The position numbers were made by a program, and so were the translations under genes. DNA of 64,000 bases from an uncultured Lachnospiraceae bacterium (GTDB lineage: Bacteria; Bacillota; Clostridia; Lachnospirales; Lachnospiraceae), in assembly GCA_947172705.1 (NCBI GenBank), contig CAMWCA010000002.1:1-64000 (forward strand). The letters are read 5' to 3'. Under the pieces are notes generated by a model. It did not search any database, was not told where the DNA came from, and was given only the letters and a program-made list of their open reading frames with translations. Numbering within the stretch: position 1 is the first letter of the stretch; the number at the start of each line of letters is the position of its first letter. Below, one piece after another: positions 16,719-26,699 of this stretch.

Positions 16719-17411
16719 ATGACCAATATTTTAGTATGCGATGATGATAAGGAAATCGTAGATGCCATTGAGATCTATCTGAACCAGGAAGGGTATCGGA
16801 TCTACAAAGCATATGACGGGGAGCAGGCGCTTCAAAAGCTGAAGGAAGTGGACATTCAGCTTCTGATCATCGACATTATGATGCCTAAACTGGACGGCAT
16901 TCATGCAACTTTAAAGATCAGGGAATACAGCAGCATCCCCATTATTTTTCTGTCAGCAAAGTCGGAGGATACGGACAAGATTCTGGGACTGAACATTGGA
17001 GCGGACGATTATGTGACCAAGCCCTTCAATCCCCTTGAGCTGGTGGCGAGAGTGAAGTCGAATCTTCGCAGATATACCCAGCTGGGCAACTTGAACGTGG
17101 AGAACAATGCCCTGTTTACAGTAGGCGGGCTTTGTATTAATGACGATACCAAAGAAGTGACGGTGGATGGAGAAAGCGTTAAGCTCACCCCCATTGAATA
17201 CAATATTCTTCTTTTATTGGTAAAAAATCAGGGAAAAGTGTTTTCCATTGATCAGATATACGAAAATATCTGGAATGAAGAGGCAATCGGAGCGGACAAT
17301 ACGGTGGCGGTTCATATCAGGCATATCAGGGAGAAGATCGAAATCAATCCCAAAGAACCGCGGTATCTGAAGGTGGTGTGGGGCGTAGGCTACAAGATTG
17401 AAAAACAATAG
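16719..17411 (+). CDS. OmpR/PhoB-family response regulator
   Basis: A 230-residue regulator (ATG 16719 with GGAGGAG upstream). The receiver domain (1-115) has the acidic pair in VCDDDKE, the phospho-acceptor Asp in LLIIDIMMP (about residue 52), and the conserved Lys in YVTKPFNPLEL. The C-terminal winged helix (about 135-228) has LTPIEYNILLLL, AVHIRHIREKIE and VWGVGYKIEK. It overlaps none of the kinase gene but precedes it by 10 bases, so the two form one system. The layout resembles VanR/PhoB-type systems. The signal and targets are unknown. Confidence 0.95.
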   Translation: MTNILVCDDDKEIVDAIEIYLNQEGYRIYKAYDGEQALQKLKEVDIQLLIIDIMMPKLDGIHATLKIREYSSIPIIFLSAKSEDTDKILGLNIGADDYVTKPFNPLELVARVKSNLRRYTQLGNLNVENNALFTVGGLCINDDTKEVTVDGESVKLTPIEYNILLLLVKNQGKVFSIDQIYENIWNEEAIGADNTVAVHIRHIREKIEINPKEPRYLKVVWGVGYKIEKQ

Positions 17412-17421
17412 GGGTGAAAAG

Positions 17422-20007
17422 ATGGATCACACAAGGGAACAGGAAAAGAAAGAAAAAAAGAGAAAAAAGAAAAAAGGCAGGTTGGGAATGTGGACGCTTC
17501 ACATTCTGCAGCATGCTTTCCTTGTAACAGCGGTGGTTCTTGTGGTAATTGTCCTCCTGGGGTCTTATGTTGCTGTGGATACAGTGAAGGGAACAGCGGC
17601 ATATCAGCTTATGGGGGTGGAGCAGGATGTACCCTTTGAAGAGTCCGATGTATTTAACACCCTTTTGGGAAACAGCGCTTCCGACTTGATCTGCTATGGA
17701 ACCATCAGAGGGCAGCTGGAGACGGAGGGGCAGCTGGATATTAAAAAGGAAGTGGATGTAACGGCATTTGCAGGCAGATACGGCGGCATGGAACCGGAGT
17801 ACATCACAGCCCGTTATTATCTGGACGATCTGTTAAAATGGGCGCAGGCAGGCTTTTCCTACGAAGAGGTGGCAATGAGTGGGGAGGATGTGGATCGGTT
17901 TTTGAGCAGAAGCCGGACAGTGACCAGAATTAACCTGGAGGACTATGACGGCGGCAGGGTCAGCTATTTGAATTCCGATCTTTCCAATGCCACTACCAGG
18001 GTAGATGTGTCCGGAAATCTGCTGGAAGAAGGGATTACGGACAGAGACCCGGTGAATGCAACTGTGCTCAATAACAGATATTACACAGTAGATGGAAAAA
18101 GAATTGAAAACCATGTTTCCACCTGGGAAGAATATTATGAACTGTGCAGAAATGTACAGAAAGCGGCGGAAGATCTGAACACCAATTATAATGAATATCT
18201 GAAATACAAAGAGTACTATGATCCGGAAAATACAAATGTGGTTTATTTCATCAGAAAAACCATAGGGGATCAAGTACAGGTATTTGGCAATATGGAGACC
18301 CAGACAGAGTCTTTAGCCGGATTGAAAAAGGAACTGAAAGAACAATGCGGTAAGTACCTTTATTATAATGCCGGAGAGATGGAATATGAGACCAATACCC
18401 GGATTGAGGAAGGGACGATCCGATACATTATAAATGGCTATGAATATTCTTATCCCAAGGACACCCAGATTATGATAGGGGTGCGCTCAGACTACCGGGC
18501 GAGGGATTGTTTTTATCAGGCAAATGAGGGATTTCAAAGCTTTCTGCCGTATTTGTGGCAGTATTTGACAGGCGGAGCTGTGTGCGGAGGAATTTATCTG
18601 TTGCTGCTGATCCTTCTCACCATGAAGGAGGGCAGGGCGGAGCGGGCAGCCGATGGGGAACGGATCTTCCCGGGACAGCCCCAGGATCGCATTCCCATAG
18701 AGCCCATGCTGCTTGCAGGAGCAGGGATCGGTGCAGGATTTGTATTGGGCATAAAAATGCTGGTAAATCTCATGTGGCAGTGGGCGTCCGATTCCCTTAT
18801 GATCGTTTTTGCCGGAACAGCGGCGCTCCTTGCCAGCTTGCTGTTTTCCTTCTTCTATTACAGCATTGTGCGGAGGATCAAGGCGGGAAGCATCTGGAAG
18901 GAAAGTCTCATAAGGAGACTTATCTTTGCGGTGGTGAAAGGGGTATCCTATGCCTATGACCAGTCAGATGTTCTTTTAAGAGTGTGGGGAACCTTTATCG
19001 GGTTGTGTCTGCTAAATATAGGAGGAGGCTTCCTTCTTGCTTATTTTGAGTATAATGGCGCTGTGAACAGGGTTCTTGAGCTGATTGTGGTCTTTGGAAT
19101 ATTTGGCGCAGACGGTATAGTGGGATATATGCTGTATCGTTCGGCGATGGCAAAGCAGGTAATTTTGAAGGGGATCGAACTGATTCGGGACGGTGATCTC
19201 ACCCATAAGGTGCGGGAGGAAGGCATGCATGGTGAGGATCTTCATCTTGCCCAGGCGGTAAACAGCATTGGAGAGAGCGTGAGGACAGCAGTGGAAACCA
19301 GTATGAAGGACGAACGTCTGAAAGCAGATCTGATCACCAATGTATCCCACGATATTAAAACGCCATTGACCTCTATCATCAACTATGTGGATCTGATCAA
19401 ACGGGAAAATGTGCAGGAGCCTAAAATCAGAGAGTATATAGAGGTGCTGGATGCCAAGTCCCAGCGGTTGAAGCAGCTTACAGACGACCTGGTAGAGGCA
19501 TCTAAGATATCCTCGGGGAATATTGTCCTTCAGTGGGAAAAGATCAATCTGGTAGAGCTGTTAAACCAGACCATTGGGGAGTTCTCAGAAAGATTTGAGA
19601 CAAAGGGGCTGCATCCGGTTTTGAATGCGCCCAAAGGTTCCGTCATGATAGAAGCGGACAGCAGAAGAATATGGAGGGTCATTGAGAATCTGTTCAATAA
19701 CATTTTCAAATATGCCCTGCCCGGTACAAGAGTGTACATTGATCTGGAATTTTTGACGGAGGATGAAGCAGACAGGCAAATACAGCTTTCGGTAAAAAAT
19801 ATTTCGGCACAACCCCTGAAAGTAAATCCGGCGGAGTTGACGGAGCGGTTCATCAGGGGAGATGAGTCCAGAACAACAGAAGGAAGCGGACTGGGGCTGT
19901 CCATTGCGAAGAATCTGACGGAGGCGCAGAGAGGAAGGTTTGAGATCGTGGTGGACGGAGATCTGTTTAAGGTAAATCTGATTTTTCCGTTGATACAGGA
20001 ATCTTAA
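17422..20007 (+). CDS. Large membrane sensor histidine kinase
   Basis: An 861-residue kinase started at ATG 17422 (GGGGTG upstream). After a very basic N-terminus (KKEKKRKKKKG) comes a first membrane helix (about 30-54), then about 320 residues outside the membrane, then a cluster of six or so helices (about 375-560). A HAMP-like stretch and the HisKA box NVSHDIKTPLTSIINYVDL (about 640) follow, with the ATPase N-box (ENLFNNIFKYA) and G-box EGSGLGLSIAKNL at the end. The pairing with the upstream regulator is clear. Multiple helices plus a big outer loop suggest sensing of an extracellular or envelope cue. Confidence 0.93.
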   Translation: MDHTREQEKKEKKRKKKKGRLGMWTLHILQHAFLVTAVVLVVIVLLGSYVAVDTVKGTAAYQLMGVEQDVPFEESDVFNTLLGNSASDLICYGTIRGQLETEGQLDIKKEVDVTAFAGRYGGMEPEYITARYYLDDLLKWAQAGFSYEEVAMSGEDVDRFLSRSRTVTRINLEDYDGGRVSYLNSDLSNATTRVDVSGNLLEEGITDRDPVNATVLNNRYYTVDGKRIENHVSTWEEYYELCRNVQKAAEDLNTNYNEYLKYKEYYDPENTNVVYFIRKTIGDQVQVFGNMETQTESLAGLKKELKEQCGKYLYYNAGEMEYETNTRIEEGTIRYIINGYEYSYPKDTQIMIGVRSDYRARDCFYQANEGFQSFLPYLWQYLTGGAVCGGIYLLLLILLTMKEGRAERAADGERIFPGQPQDRIPIEPMLLAGAGIGAGFVLGIKMLVNLMWQWASDSLMIVFAGTAALLASLLFSFFYYSIVRRIKAGSIWKESLIRRLIFAVVKGVSYAYDQSDVLLRVWGTFIGLCLLNIGGGFLLAYFEYNGAVNRVLELIVVFGIFGADGIVGYMLYRSAMAKQVILKGIELIRDGDLTHKVREEGMHGEDLHLAQAVNSIGESVRTAVETSMKDERLKADLITNVSHDIKTPLTSIINYVDLIKRENVQEPKIREYIEVLDAKSQRLKQLTDDLVEASKISSGNIVLQWEKINLVELLNQTIGEFSERFETKGLHPVLNAPKGSVMIEADSRRIWRVIENLFNNIFKYALPGTRVYIDLEFLTEDEADRQIQLSVKNISAQPLKVNPAELTERFIRGDESRTTEGSGLGLSIAKNLTEAQRGRFEIVVDGDLFKVNLIFPLIQES

Positions 20008-20015
20008 GAAACAAC

Positions 20016-20055
20016 AAGCGGGAGAAAGGCTGAAAACAGCCGGGCTCCCGCTTTT
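20016..20055. terminator. Bidirectional terminator between the kinase and prs-like genes
   Basis: AAGCGGGAG (20016-20024) pairs with CTCCCGCTT (20045-20053), with GGCTG/CAGCC inside. T-rich on the right and A-rich on the left, so it can end both converging transcripts. Confidence 0.85.
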
Positions 20056-20074
20056 AATATTCCATTTGTATGTT

Positions 20075-21274
20075 TTATTCCGTTAAAGAAGAATACCCTG
20101 TCTCCCGGTTATTATAGCTTGCAAGAAATTCCCGTATTTTATCAGTCGGCGTGTAAACGTTTGCCATGGAGGAGTCATGATTCATAAAATCAATGATAGA
20201 AGCCATAAATTTGCTCATATCAGCCTCCACATAATAGGGACGGGATTTCAGTTCGGGGATCTGATAGGTGAGATTGGTAGTCACCACCTTGTCAAAATAG
20301 CATTTTTCGTATGCCTCGTCAAAGCGCTTCAGTCCATCCGTAAAAAGACCAAAGGTACAGCATATGTAAACCCGTTTGGCATTCATTGCTTTTAGCTGCT
20401 TTGCAGTATCGATCATGCTCCCGCCGGAGGAGATCATATCGTCAATGATGATAACGTCCTTTCCGTCAATGTTATCTCCCAAAAATTCATGGGCAACAAT
20501 TGGATTTTTACCGTTTACAATGGTGGAATAATCACGGCGTTTATAAAACATACCCGTATCCACGCCCAAAACGTTGGCAAAGTAGACAGCGCGGTCTAAG
20601 GCGCCTTCATCAGGGCTGATCACGATCAGGTTATCCTTGTCAATGAGAAGACTGTCGTCGGTGGCAAGGAGCGCACGGATAAACTGATAAGGAGGCGTAA
20701 AATTGTCGAATCCACGCAAGGGCTCGGCGTTTTGAACCCTGGGATCATGGGCGTCAAAGGTGATGAAGTTGCTTACCCCCATTTTGCTTAATTCTTCAAT
20801 GGCGTAGGCACAGTCCAGAGACTCACGGCCGGTTCTTTTGTGCTGCCTGCCTTCATATAAGAAAGGCATGATTACATTAATACGGTGTGCTTTGCCGTTG
20901 ACAGCGGAAATGATTCTTTTCAGATCCTGATAATGGTCGTCGGGAGACTTATGATTGGTATAGCCATTCATTTTGTACGTAATACTATGATTGCAGACAT
21001 CCACCAGAATGAACAGATCCTTGCCTCTGATGGATTCAGAGAGAACAGCTTTTCCTTCGCCGCTTCCAAAACGGTAGCAGGCTGCATCCAGAATGAAATT
21101 ATCGGAAACATATCCTTCAAAAGCGGGATCGTTTTTGGCAATATTTTTTACATCTCTTCGGAAATTAACCAGATGATTGTTGACGCTGTGTCCAAGCATG
21201 GCGGCGGAATCCATGACGATCAGTTTCAGGGGAGCAACGGGAATCGCCGCTTCCAATTCATGTAAATTAGGCAT
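20075..21274 (-). CDS. prs: Ribose-phosphate pyrophosphokinase-like protein (long form)
   Basis: A 399-residue protein started at ATG 21274, which has GGAGGTCATC upstream. It would make PRPP from ribose 5-phosphate and ATP. Visible motifs: MPFLYEGRQHKRTGRESL (equivalent of the ATP-loop PYxxYxRQDRK), MFYKRRDYS (catalytic KRR loop) and VIIIDDMISSGGSM (PRPP-binding loop). It is about 80 residues longer than classical Prs, and its PRPP loop reads SSGGS rather than DTAGT. Such long forms are common in Lachnospiraceae and may be the working enzyme or a paralog. Name given with that caution. Confidence 0.82.
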   Translation of the reverse strand: MPNLHELEAAIPVAPLKLIVMDSAAMLGHSVNNHLVNFRRDVKNIAKNDPAFEGYVSDNFILDAACYRFGSGEGKAVLSESIRGKDLFILVDVCNHSITYKMNGYTNHKSPDDHYQDLKRIISAVNGKAHRINVIMPFLYEGRQHKRTGRESLDCAYAIEELSKMGVSNFITFDAHDPRVQNAEPLRGFDNFTPPYQFIRALLATDDSLLIDKDNLIVISPDEGALDRAVYFANVLGVDTGMFYKRRDYSTIVNGKNPIVAHEFLGDNIDGKDVIIIDDMISSGGSMIDTAKQLKAMNAKRVYICCTFGLFTDGLKRFDEAYEKCYFDKVVTTNLTYQIPELKSRPYYVEADMSKFMASIIDFMNHDSSMANVYTPTDKIREFLASYNNRETGYSSLTE

Positions 21275-21316
21275 GATGACCTCCAGAAAGTAAAGCAATA
21301 TATAACATCACTTTAT

Positions 21317-21362
21317 TTTATATCATTATGCTAGTGACACGTCAAGAAAATTCTAGTAGAAT
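21317..21362. promoter_or_regulatory. Divergent overlapping promoters for the prs-like and DUF512 genes
   Basis: On the minus strand TTGACG (21345-21340), 17 bases, TATAAA (21322-21317) reads into the prs-like gene. On the plus strand GTGACA (21334-21339), 17 bases, TAGAAT (21357-21362) reads into the DUF512 gene. The two -35 regions overlap, so the genes may compete for polymerase. Confidence 0.6.
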
Positions 21363-21397
21363 AGAAGGGTATGGAAAAGGAACGGTGGAAAGCAGTC

Positions 21398-22762
21398 ATG
21401 GGAAACGGGCAATTAAAGGGGCATGTGATAAAGGAAATACAGCAGGGCAGTATTGCCATGGAATTGGACATAGAACCCGGGGATCGGCTTCTTGCCATTG
21501 ACGGCAGGGAGATAGAGGATATTTTTGATTATCAATATTATGTGGAAAGCGAATACCTTGAAGTCTTGATTGAAAAGCCGGACGGAGAGCAATGGCTGCT
21601 GGAGGTGGACAAGGAGGAAGACGAGGATCTTGGTATTCTGTTTGAAAACGGATTGATGGATGGGTACCGCTCCTGTCATAATCAATGTATTTTCTGTTTT
21701 ATTGATCAGATGCCAGGGGGCATGCGGGAAACCCTGTACTTTAAGGATGACGATTCCAGGCTTTCCTTTTTACAGGGGAATTATGTGACTCTTACCAACA
21801 TGTCAGACCATGATCTGGATCGGATCATTCAGTATCGTCTGTCGCCCATCAATATTTCCTTTCAGACAATGAATCCGGAGCTTCGGTGTAAAATGCTGAA
21901 CAATCGTTTTGCCGGAGAGGCGTTGAAAAAGGTGGACAGGCTTTATCAGGCAGGGATCGCCATGAACGGGCAGATCGTTCTCTGCAAAGGGATCAACGAC
22001 GGGGAGGAGCTGGTTTTCAGCATCAGAAAGCTGATGGAATATATTCCGGTTTTGGAAAGCGTATCGGTGGTGCCGGTAGGCTTATCAAAATACAGGGAGG
22101 GATTATATCCGCTGGAGCCTTTTACGCCGGAAGATGCAGGGAAGGTGCTGGATCTGATCCACGGATTTCAGAAGGAGATCTACGAGCGGCATGGAATCCA
22201 TTTTATTCATGCAAGCGACGAGTGGTATATTACGGCAGGCAGAGAACTTCCTTCGGAGGAGACTTATGACGGATATCTCCAGTTGGAAAACGGCGTGGGG
22301 ATGCTGCGTCTTTTGCTGAATGAATTTCAACAGGGGCTTAAGATGCGGAGAGAGGAATACGCTGAAAAGGGCGTTTCCCCTGAGACACTCTCCCAATATG
22401 CAGGCGAGATCTCCATGGCAACAGGAAAGATCGCCTATCCCTATCTTCTGAAAATGGCGGAAGAGCTTATGAAGCTGTATCCCCAGATAATCATCCATGT
22501 TTATGAAATTACCAATTACTTTTTCGGTGAGATGATCACGGTTTCCGGATTGCTGACAGGACAGGACATTATGGCACAGCTTGCAGGTAAAGCGCTGGGA
22601 GAAAGACTGCTTCTGCCTGAGAATATGCTGAGAAGCGGGGAAGAGGTCTTTCTGGATGACGTGACGGTTTCTCAAATGGAAAAAGCTTTACAAGTAAAAA
22701 TAGATATTGTAAAATCAAGCGGATATGATTTGATAGACGCTGTTTTAGGAGAAGGGATTTGA
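21398..22762 (+). CDS. DUF512-family radical-SAM-like protein with N-terminal PDZ domain
   Basis: A 454-residue protein. I favour ATG 21398 (GGTGG about 9 bases upstream). ATG 21371 is also in frame but lies only about 8 bases from the -10 box. The first 70 residues form a PDZ-like domain ([19 protein letters not shown]). [14 protein letters not shown] (CxxxCxxC) near residue 97 is a radical-SAM cluster motif, and the C-terminal DUF512 domain follows ([21 protein letters not shown]). In clostridia and cyanobacteria the family is conserved, often upstream of der as here. The reaction is unknown. Confidence 0.88.
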   Translation: MGNGQLKGHVIKEIQQGSIAMELDIEPGDRLLAIDGREIEDIFDYQYYVESEYLEVLIEKPDGEQWLLEVDKEEDEDLGILFENGLMDGYRSCHNQCIFCFIDQMPGGMRETLYFKDDDSRLSFLQGNYVTLTNMSDHDLDRIIQYRLSPINISFQTMNPELRCKMLNNRFAGEALKKVDRLYQAGIAMNGQIVLCKGINDGEELVFSIRKLMEYIPVLESVSVVPVGLSKYREGLYPLEPFTPEDAGKVLDLIHGFQKEIYERHGIHFIHASDEWYITAGRELPSEETYDGYLQLENGVGMLRLLLNEFQQGLKMRREEYAEKGVSPETLSQYAGEISMATGKIAYPYLLKMAEELMKLYPQIIIHVYEITNYFFGEMITVSGLLTGQDIMAQLAGKALGERLLLPENMLRSGEEVFLDDVTVSQMEKALQVKIDIVKSSGYDLIDAVLGEGI

Positions 22763-22763
22763 T

Positions 22764-24098
22764 ATGAATGAAAACAGAAAGCCGATTGTTGCCGTGGTGG
22801 GAAGACCTAATGTAGGGAAGTCCACATTGTTTAACGCATTGGCGGGACAGAAAATTTCAATTGTAAAAGATACGCCGGGAATTACCAGGGATCGGATCTA
22901 TGCAGATGTGACCTGGCTGGATAAGTCTTTTACGCTGATCGACACCGGAGGGATCGAGCCGGACAGCCAGGACGTGATCCTCTCCCAGATGCGGGAACAG
23001 GCGCAGATTGCCATAGACACGGCGGACGTTATTCTCTTTATGGTGGACGTAAAGCAGGGGATGGTGGACGCGGACGCCAAGGTGGCGGATATGCTTCGCA
23101 GGTCTCATAAGCCGGTTATTCTGGTGGTCAATAAGGTGGATAATTTTGAAAAGTATATGCCGGATGTTTACGAATTTTATAATCTGGGAATAGGAGATCC
23201 CCATCCCGTTTCCTCCTCCAACCAGCTTGGAATCGGGGATATGCTGGATGAAGTGATCAAGTATTTTGACCATTGGGAGGAAAGCGATGAGGAGGATGAG
23301 CGGATCAGGGTTGCCATTGTAGGAAAGCCCAATGTGGGGAAATCCTCTCTGATCAATAAGCTGATCGGAGAAAACAGGCTGATCGTTTCAGACATTGCCG
23401 GAACCACCAGGGATGCAGTGGATACCTCTGTTATCCATAACGGAAAAGAATATATTTTGATTGACACGGCGGGGCTTCGGCGTAAAAATAAGATAAAGGA
23501 AGAGTTAGAGCGCTATATGATCATCCGCACCGTAAGCGCGGTGGAAAGAGCCGATATTGTGGTTCTGGTGATTGATGCCGCAGAGGGCGTAACGGAGCAG
23601 GATGCAAAGATTGCAGGGATTGCCCATGACAGGGGAAAAGCAGTGATCATTGCCGTCAATAAATGGGATGTGATCGAGAAGGATAACAAGACAGTCAATC
23701 AATATACCGCAAGGGTGAGAGAGATCCTCTCCTTTATGCCTTATGCTGAGATTATTTTTATTTCAGCGGTGACGGGACAGAGACTGCCAAAGCTGTATGA
23801 TCTGATCGATATGGTCAGTGAAAATCATTCCATGCGGATTTCCACAGGCGTGTTAAATGAGATCATGAGCGAGGCGGTAGCGCTGCAGCAGCCTCCTTCC
23901 GATAAAGGAAAGCGGTTAAAGCTTTACTATATTACACAGGCGGCGGTGAAGCCTCCTACTTTTGTGATTTTTGTCAATGATAAAGAATTGATGCATTTTT
24001 CCTATACCAGATATATTGAAAACAAAATAAGGGAGGCATTTGGATTTAAGGGTACGCCTCTTAAATTTATCATCAGAGAGAGAAAGGAAAAGAAATAA
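22764..24098 (+). CDS. der: Ribosome biogenesis GTPase Der (EngA)
   Basis: A 444-residue tandem-GTPase protein needed for 50S assembly. First G domain: [20 protein letters not shown]. Second: [26 protein letters not shown]-terminal KH-like domain starts near RISTGVLNE. Length and motif spacing are standard. It begins one base after the DUF512 stop and ends one base before the plsY GTG, so the three are one transcription unit. Confidence 0.98.
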   Translation: MNENRKPIVAVVGRPNVGKSTLFNALAGQKISIVKDTPGITRDRIYADVTWLDKSFTLIDTGGIEPDSQDVILSQMREQAQIAIDTADVILFMVDVKQGMVDADAKVADMLRRSHKPVILVVNKVDNFEKYMPDVYEFYNLGIGDPHPVSSSNQLGIGDMLDEVIKYFDHWEESDEEDERIRVAIVGKPNVGKSSLINKLIGENRLIVSDIAGTTRDAVDTSVIHNGKEYILIDTAGLRRKNKIKEELERYMIIRTVSAVERADIVVLVIDAAEGVTEQDAKIAGIAHDRGKAVIIAVNKWDVIEKDNKTVNQYTARVREILSFMPYAEIIFISAVTGQRLPKLYDLIDMVSENHSMRISTGVLNEIMSEAVALQQPPSDKGKRLKLYYITQAAVKPPTFVIFVNDKELMHFSYTRYIENKIREAFGFKGTPLKFIIRERKEKK

Positions 24099-24099
24099 A

Positions 24100-24747
24100 G
24101 TGGAACGGTTGGTTTGTATTGGAATTGGCTATGTTTTTGGATTGTTTCAGACGGCATTTATTTACGGGCGGCTTCACGGAATCGACATCAGGGAGCATGG
24201 AAGCGGAAATGCAGGGACTACCAATACGCTGCGGGTTTTAGGCACTAAGGCGGGACTGATCGTATTGGCGGGAGATATTCTGAAATGTATCCTGGCGATC
24301 GTGATCTGCGGCGCGCTGTTTGGGAAGACCCATCCCCAGGAAGTATATCTTCTAAAGCTGTATGCCGCAGCAGGGGCTATTTTAGGGCACAATTTTCCCT
24401 TCTATCTGCATTTTAAAGGAGGAAAAGGAATCGCGGCAACAGCAGGGCTGATCCTGTCTTTTCATCCGGCATTTGTGCCCATGGGAGTGATCGTGTTTTT
24501 TGGCATCTTTTTCCTTACTCATTATGTGTCTCTTGGCTCTCTTCTTGTATATGCAGGGCTGATGGCTGAGATGGTGATCGTAGGGCAGCTGGGGATGTTT
24601 CATGCCCCTCAGGCGGTTTTGTATGAAATGTATGGGATTACGGCGGCGCTTACCGTGCTTGCTTATTATAAGCACCGGGAAAATATTATGCGCCTTATAA
24701 AGGGCGAGGAGCGGAAGACCTATCTCACCAAGAAAAATAAACAGTAG
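24100..24747 (+). CDS. plsY: Glycerol-3-phosphate acyltransferase PlsY
   Basis: A 215-residue inner-membrane enzyme that moves the acyl group from acyl-phosphate to glycerol 3-phosphate in phospholipid synthesis. I start at GTG 24100, one base after the der stop and 9 bases after AAGGAAA. The longer ATG 24040 frame lies inside der. Motif 1 GSGNAGTTNTLRVLG, motif 2 GHNFPFYLHFKGGKGIA and about five membrane helices identify it. The next gene, gpsA, makes its substrate. Confidence 0.96.
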   Translation: MERLVCIGIGYVFGLFQTAFIYGRLHGIDIREHGSGNAGTTNTLRVLGTKAGLIVLAGDILKCILAIVICGALFGKTHPQEVYLLKLYAAAGAILGHNFPFYLHFKGGKGIAATAGLILSFHPAFVPMGVIVFFGIFFLTHYVSLGSLLVYAGLMAEMVIVGQLGMFHAPQAVLYEMYGITAALTVLAYYKHRENIMRLIKGEERKTYLTKKNKQ

Positions 24748-24767
24748 CGACAGGGGGAAGAAAATCA

Positions 24768-25805
24768 ATGGCAAAAGTAGGAATTATAGGGGCAGGCAGC
24801 TGGGGATGCGCCCTTGCCGTTCTTTTGGGGAACAATGGCAATACGCTTACCATGTGGTCGGTGATCGAAGATGAGATCCGGATGCTGCAGGAGACTCATG
24901 AACACAAGGATAAGCTTCCGGGAGTTATTCTTCCGGAAACAATGGAATTTACCACGGATCTGGAGAAGGCAGTGGTTGGAATGGACGTGCTTGTGCTTGC
25001 TGTACCCTCTCCCTTTACCAGAAGCACCTGTACGAAAATGGCGGCTTATGTAAAGGAGGGGCAAAAAATCGTCAATGTGGCGAAGGGAATAGAAGAGAGT
25101 ACCCTTATGACCCTTTCTGAGATCATAGAACAGGAGATTCCCGCTGCAAATGTAGCAGTGCTTTCGGGACCTTCCCACGCGGAGGAGGTAGGAAAGGGAA
25201 TTCCAACCACCATTGTAGTGGGGGCAAAGGATAAGGAGACTGCCGAATATTTGCAGAATCTGTTTATGAGCAGGGTATTCCGGGTATATATCAGCTCGGA
25301 TGTACTGGGAATTGAACTGGGAGCGGCGCTTAAAAATGTGGTTGCGCTTGCCGCCGGCATGGCGGACGGCTTAGGCTATGGAGATAATACCAAGGCGGCG
25401 CTGATCACCAGGGGGATTGCAGAGATCGCCCGGCTGGGCATCAGTATGGGAGGAAGGATCGAGACCTTTTATGGGCTCACAGGCATCGGTGATCTGATCG
25501 TTACCTGCGCCTCCATGCACTCCAGAAACCGGCGCGCCGGTATCCTGATCGGAAAGGGAGCCACCATGGAAGAGGCAATGAAAGAGGTAAAAATGGTGGT
25601 GGAAGGGGTATATTCCGCAAAGGCAGGCTATGCGCTGGCACAGAAATACGGCGTCAATGTTCCCATCATAGAGCAGGTAAATAAAATACTGTTTGAGGGA
25701 AAACCGGCAAAGGATGCAGTGGGAGAGCTGATGGTCCGGGATAAAAAGGTAGAGAATATTGATTTAAGACAGCTGTATCAAAACAGTGTGGAAATACCAT
25801 GGTAG
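24768..25805 (+). CDS. gpsA: Glycerol-3-phosphate dehydrogenase [NAD(P)+]
   Basis: A 345-residue cytosolic enzyme reducing dihydroxyacetone phosphate to sn-glycerol 3-phosphate. The Rossmann motif GIIGAGSWGCALAVLLGNNG is at the N-terminus. GPSHAEEV and LKNVVALAAGMADGLGYGDNTKAAL (catalytic Lys and substrate loop) and LTGIGDLIVTC follow. It sits 20 bases after plsY. In Bacillus gpsA lies close to der and spoIVA, and here the same neighbours are separated by four inserted genes. Confidence 0.97.
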   Translation: MAKVGIIGAGSWGCALAVLLGNNGNTLTMWSVIEDEIRMLQETHEHKDKLPGVILPETMEFTTDLEKAVVGMDVLVLAVPSPFTRSTCTKMAAYVKEGQKIVNVAKGIEESTLMTLSEIIEQEIPAANVAVLSGPSHAEEVGKGIPTTIVVGAKDKETAEYLQNLFMSRVFRVYISSDVLGIELGAALKNVVALAAGMADGLGYGDNTKAALITRGIAEIARLGISMGGRIETFYGLTGIGDLIVTCASMHSRNRRAGILIGKGATMEEAMKEVKMVVEGVYSAKAGYALAQKYGVNVPIIEQVNKILFEGKPAKDAVGELMVRDKKVENIDLRQLYQNSVEIPW

Positions 25806-25860
25806 GAACCGCTTTACATTCATAAGTTTACAGGCACAAAAGTGCAGAAATGAGGTTATC

Positions 25861-26673
25861 ATGAGCGAGCAATTTAGCAGTACCAAGGAATATGTGGCGT
25901 CAGAGCAGCTTATGGCAGGCGTCAATGTGGCAATCGCCCTTCAGAAACCCCTGCTGATCAAGGGAGAGCCGGGAACCGGAAAGACCATGCTTGCCCAGGC
26001 AGTTGCAAGATCACTGGGGAAAAAGCTGATCATCTGGAACATTAAGTCAACCACCAAGGCGCAGGACGGCTTGTATATGTACGACACCATTCAAAGACTC
26101 TATGACGGGCAGTTTGGAGAAGAGGGTGTAGACGACATTGCCCACTACATTAAACTGGGCAAGCTGGGGGAAGCCTTTGAGTCAGAGGAGCAGGTAATCC
26201 TTCTGATCGATGAGATCGACAAGGCGGATCTGGAGTTCCCCAACGATCTGCTGTGGGAGCTGGATCAGATGGAGTTTTATATACATGAAACCAAGCGCAC
26301 CGTAAAGGCAAAGCAGCGTCCCATTGTGATCATTACCTCCAATGCGGAAAAGGAGCTTCCTGATGCCTTTTTGAGAAGGTGTATTTTCCATTACATTGAT
26401 TTTCCGGATGAGACATTGATGGAGGAGATCGTAAGAACCCATTATCCGGATGTGGAGGAGAAGCTTCTGAAAAATGCCATGGATGTGTTTTACCGAATAA
26501 GAGATCTGCGGGACATTCGTAAAAAACCCAGCACTTCCGAGCTGATCGACTGGATCAACGCGCTGCAGATCGGCGGCATTTCCGCCGATGAGATCAGGGC
26601 AAAGCTTCCTTTTATCGGTGTTGTGGTGAAAAAGGACGAAGATCTGGAAACGGTAAGGCAGAAGCTGGATTAA
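25861..26673 (+). CDS. MoxR-type AAA+ ATPase
   Basis: A 270-residue AAA+ protein. Start at ATG 25861: the in-frame ATG 25786 overlaps gpsA. Walker A is GEPGTGKTML (residues about 38-47), Walker B is VILLIDEIDKAD, sensor 1 is VIITSNAEKELPDAFLRRC, and the arginine finger region follows. MoxR ATPases act as chaperones that mature or activate partner proteins, usually with a VWA-domain protein from the same operon, as here (next gene 26 bases on). The client is unknown. Confidence 0.92.
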   Translation: MSEQFSSTKEYVASEQLMAGVNVAIALQKPLLIKGEPGTGKTMLAQAVARSLGKKLIIWNIKSTTKAQDGLYMYDTIQRLYDGQFGEEGVDDIAHYIKLGKLGEAFESEEQVILLIDEIDKADLEFPNDLLWELDQMEFYIHETKRTVKAKQRPIVIITSNAEKELPDAFLRRCIFHYIDFPDETLMEEIVRTHYPDVEEKLLKNAMDVFYRIRDLRDIRKKPSTSELIDWINALQIGGISADEIRAKLPFIGVVVKKDEDLETVRQKLD

Positions 26674-26699
26674 CCAGACCCCTGAAATGAGGTGGCAAT

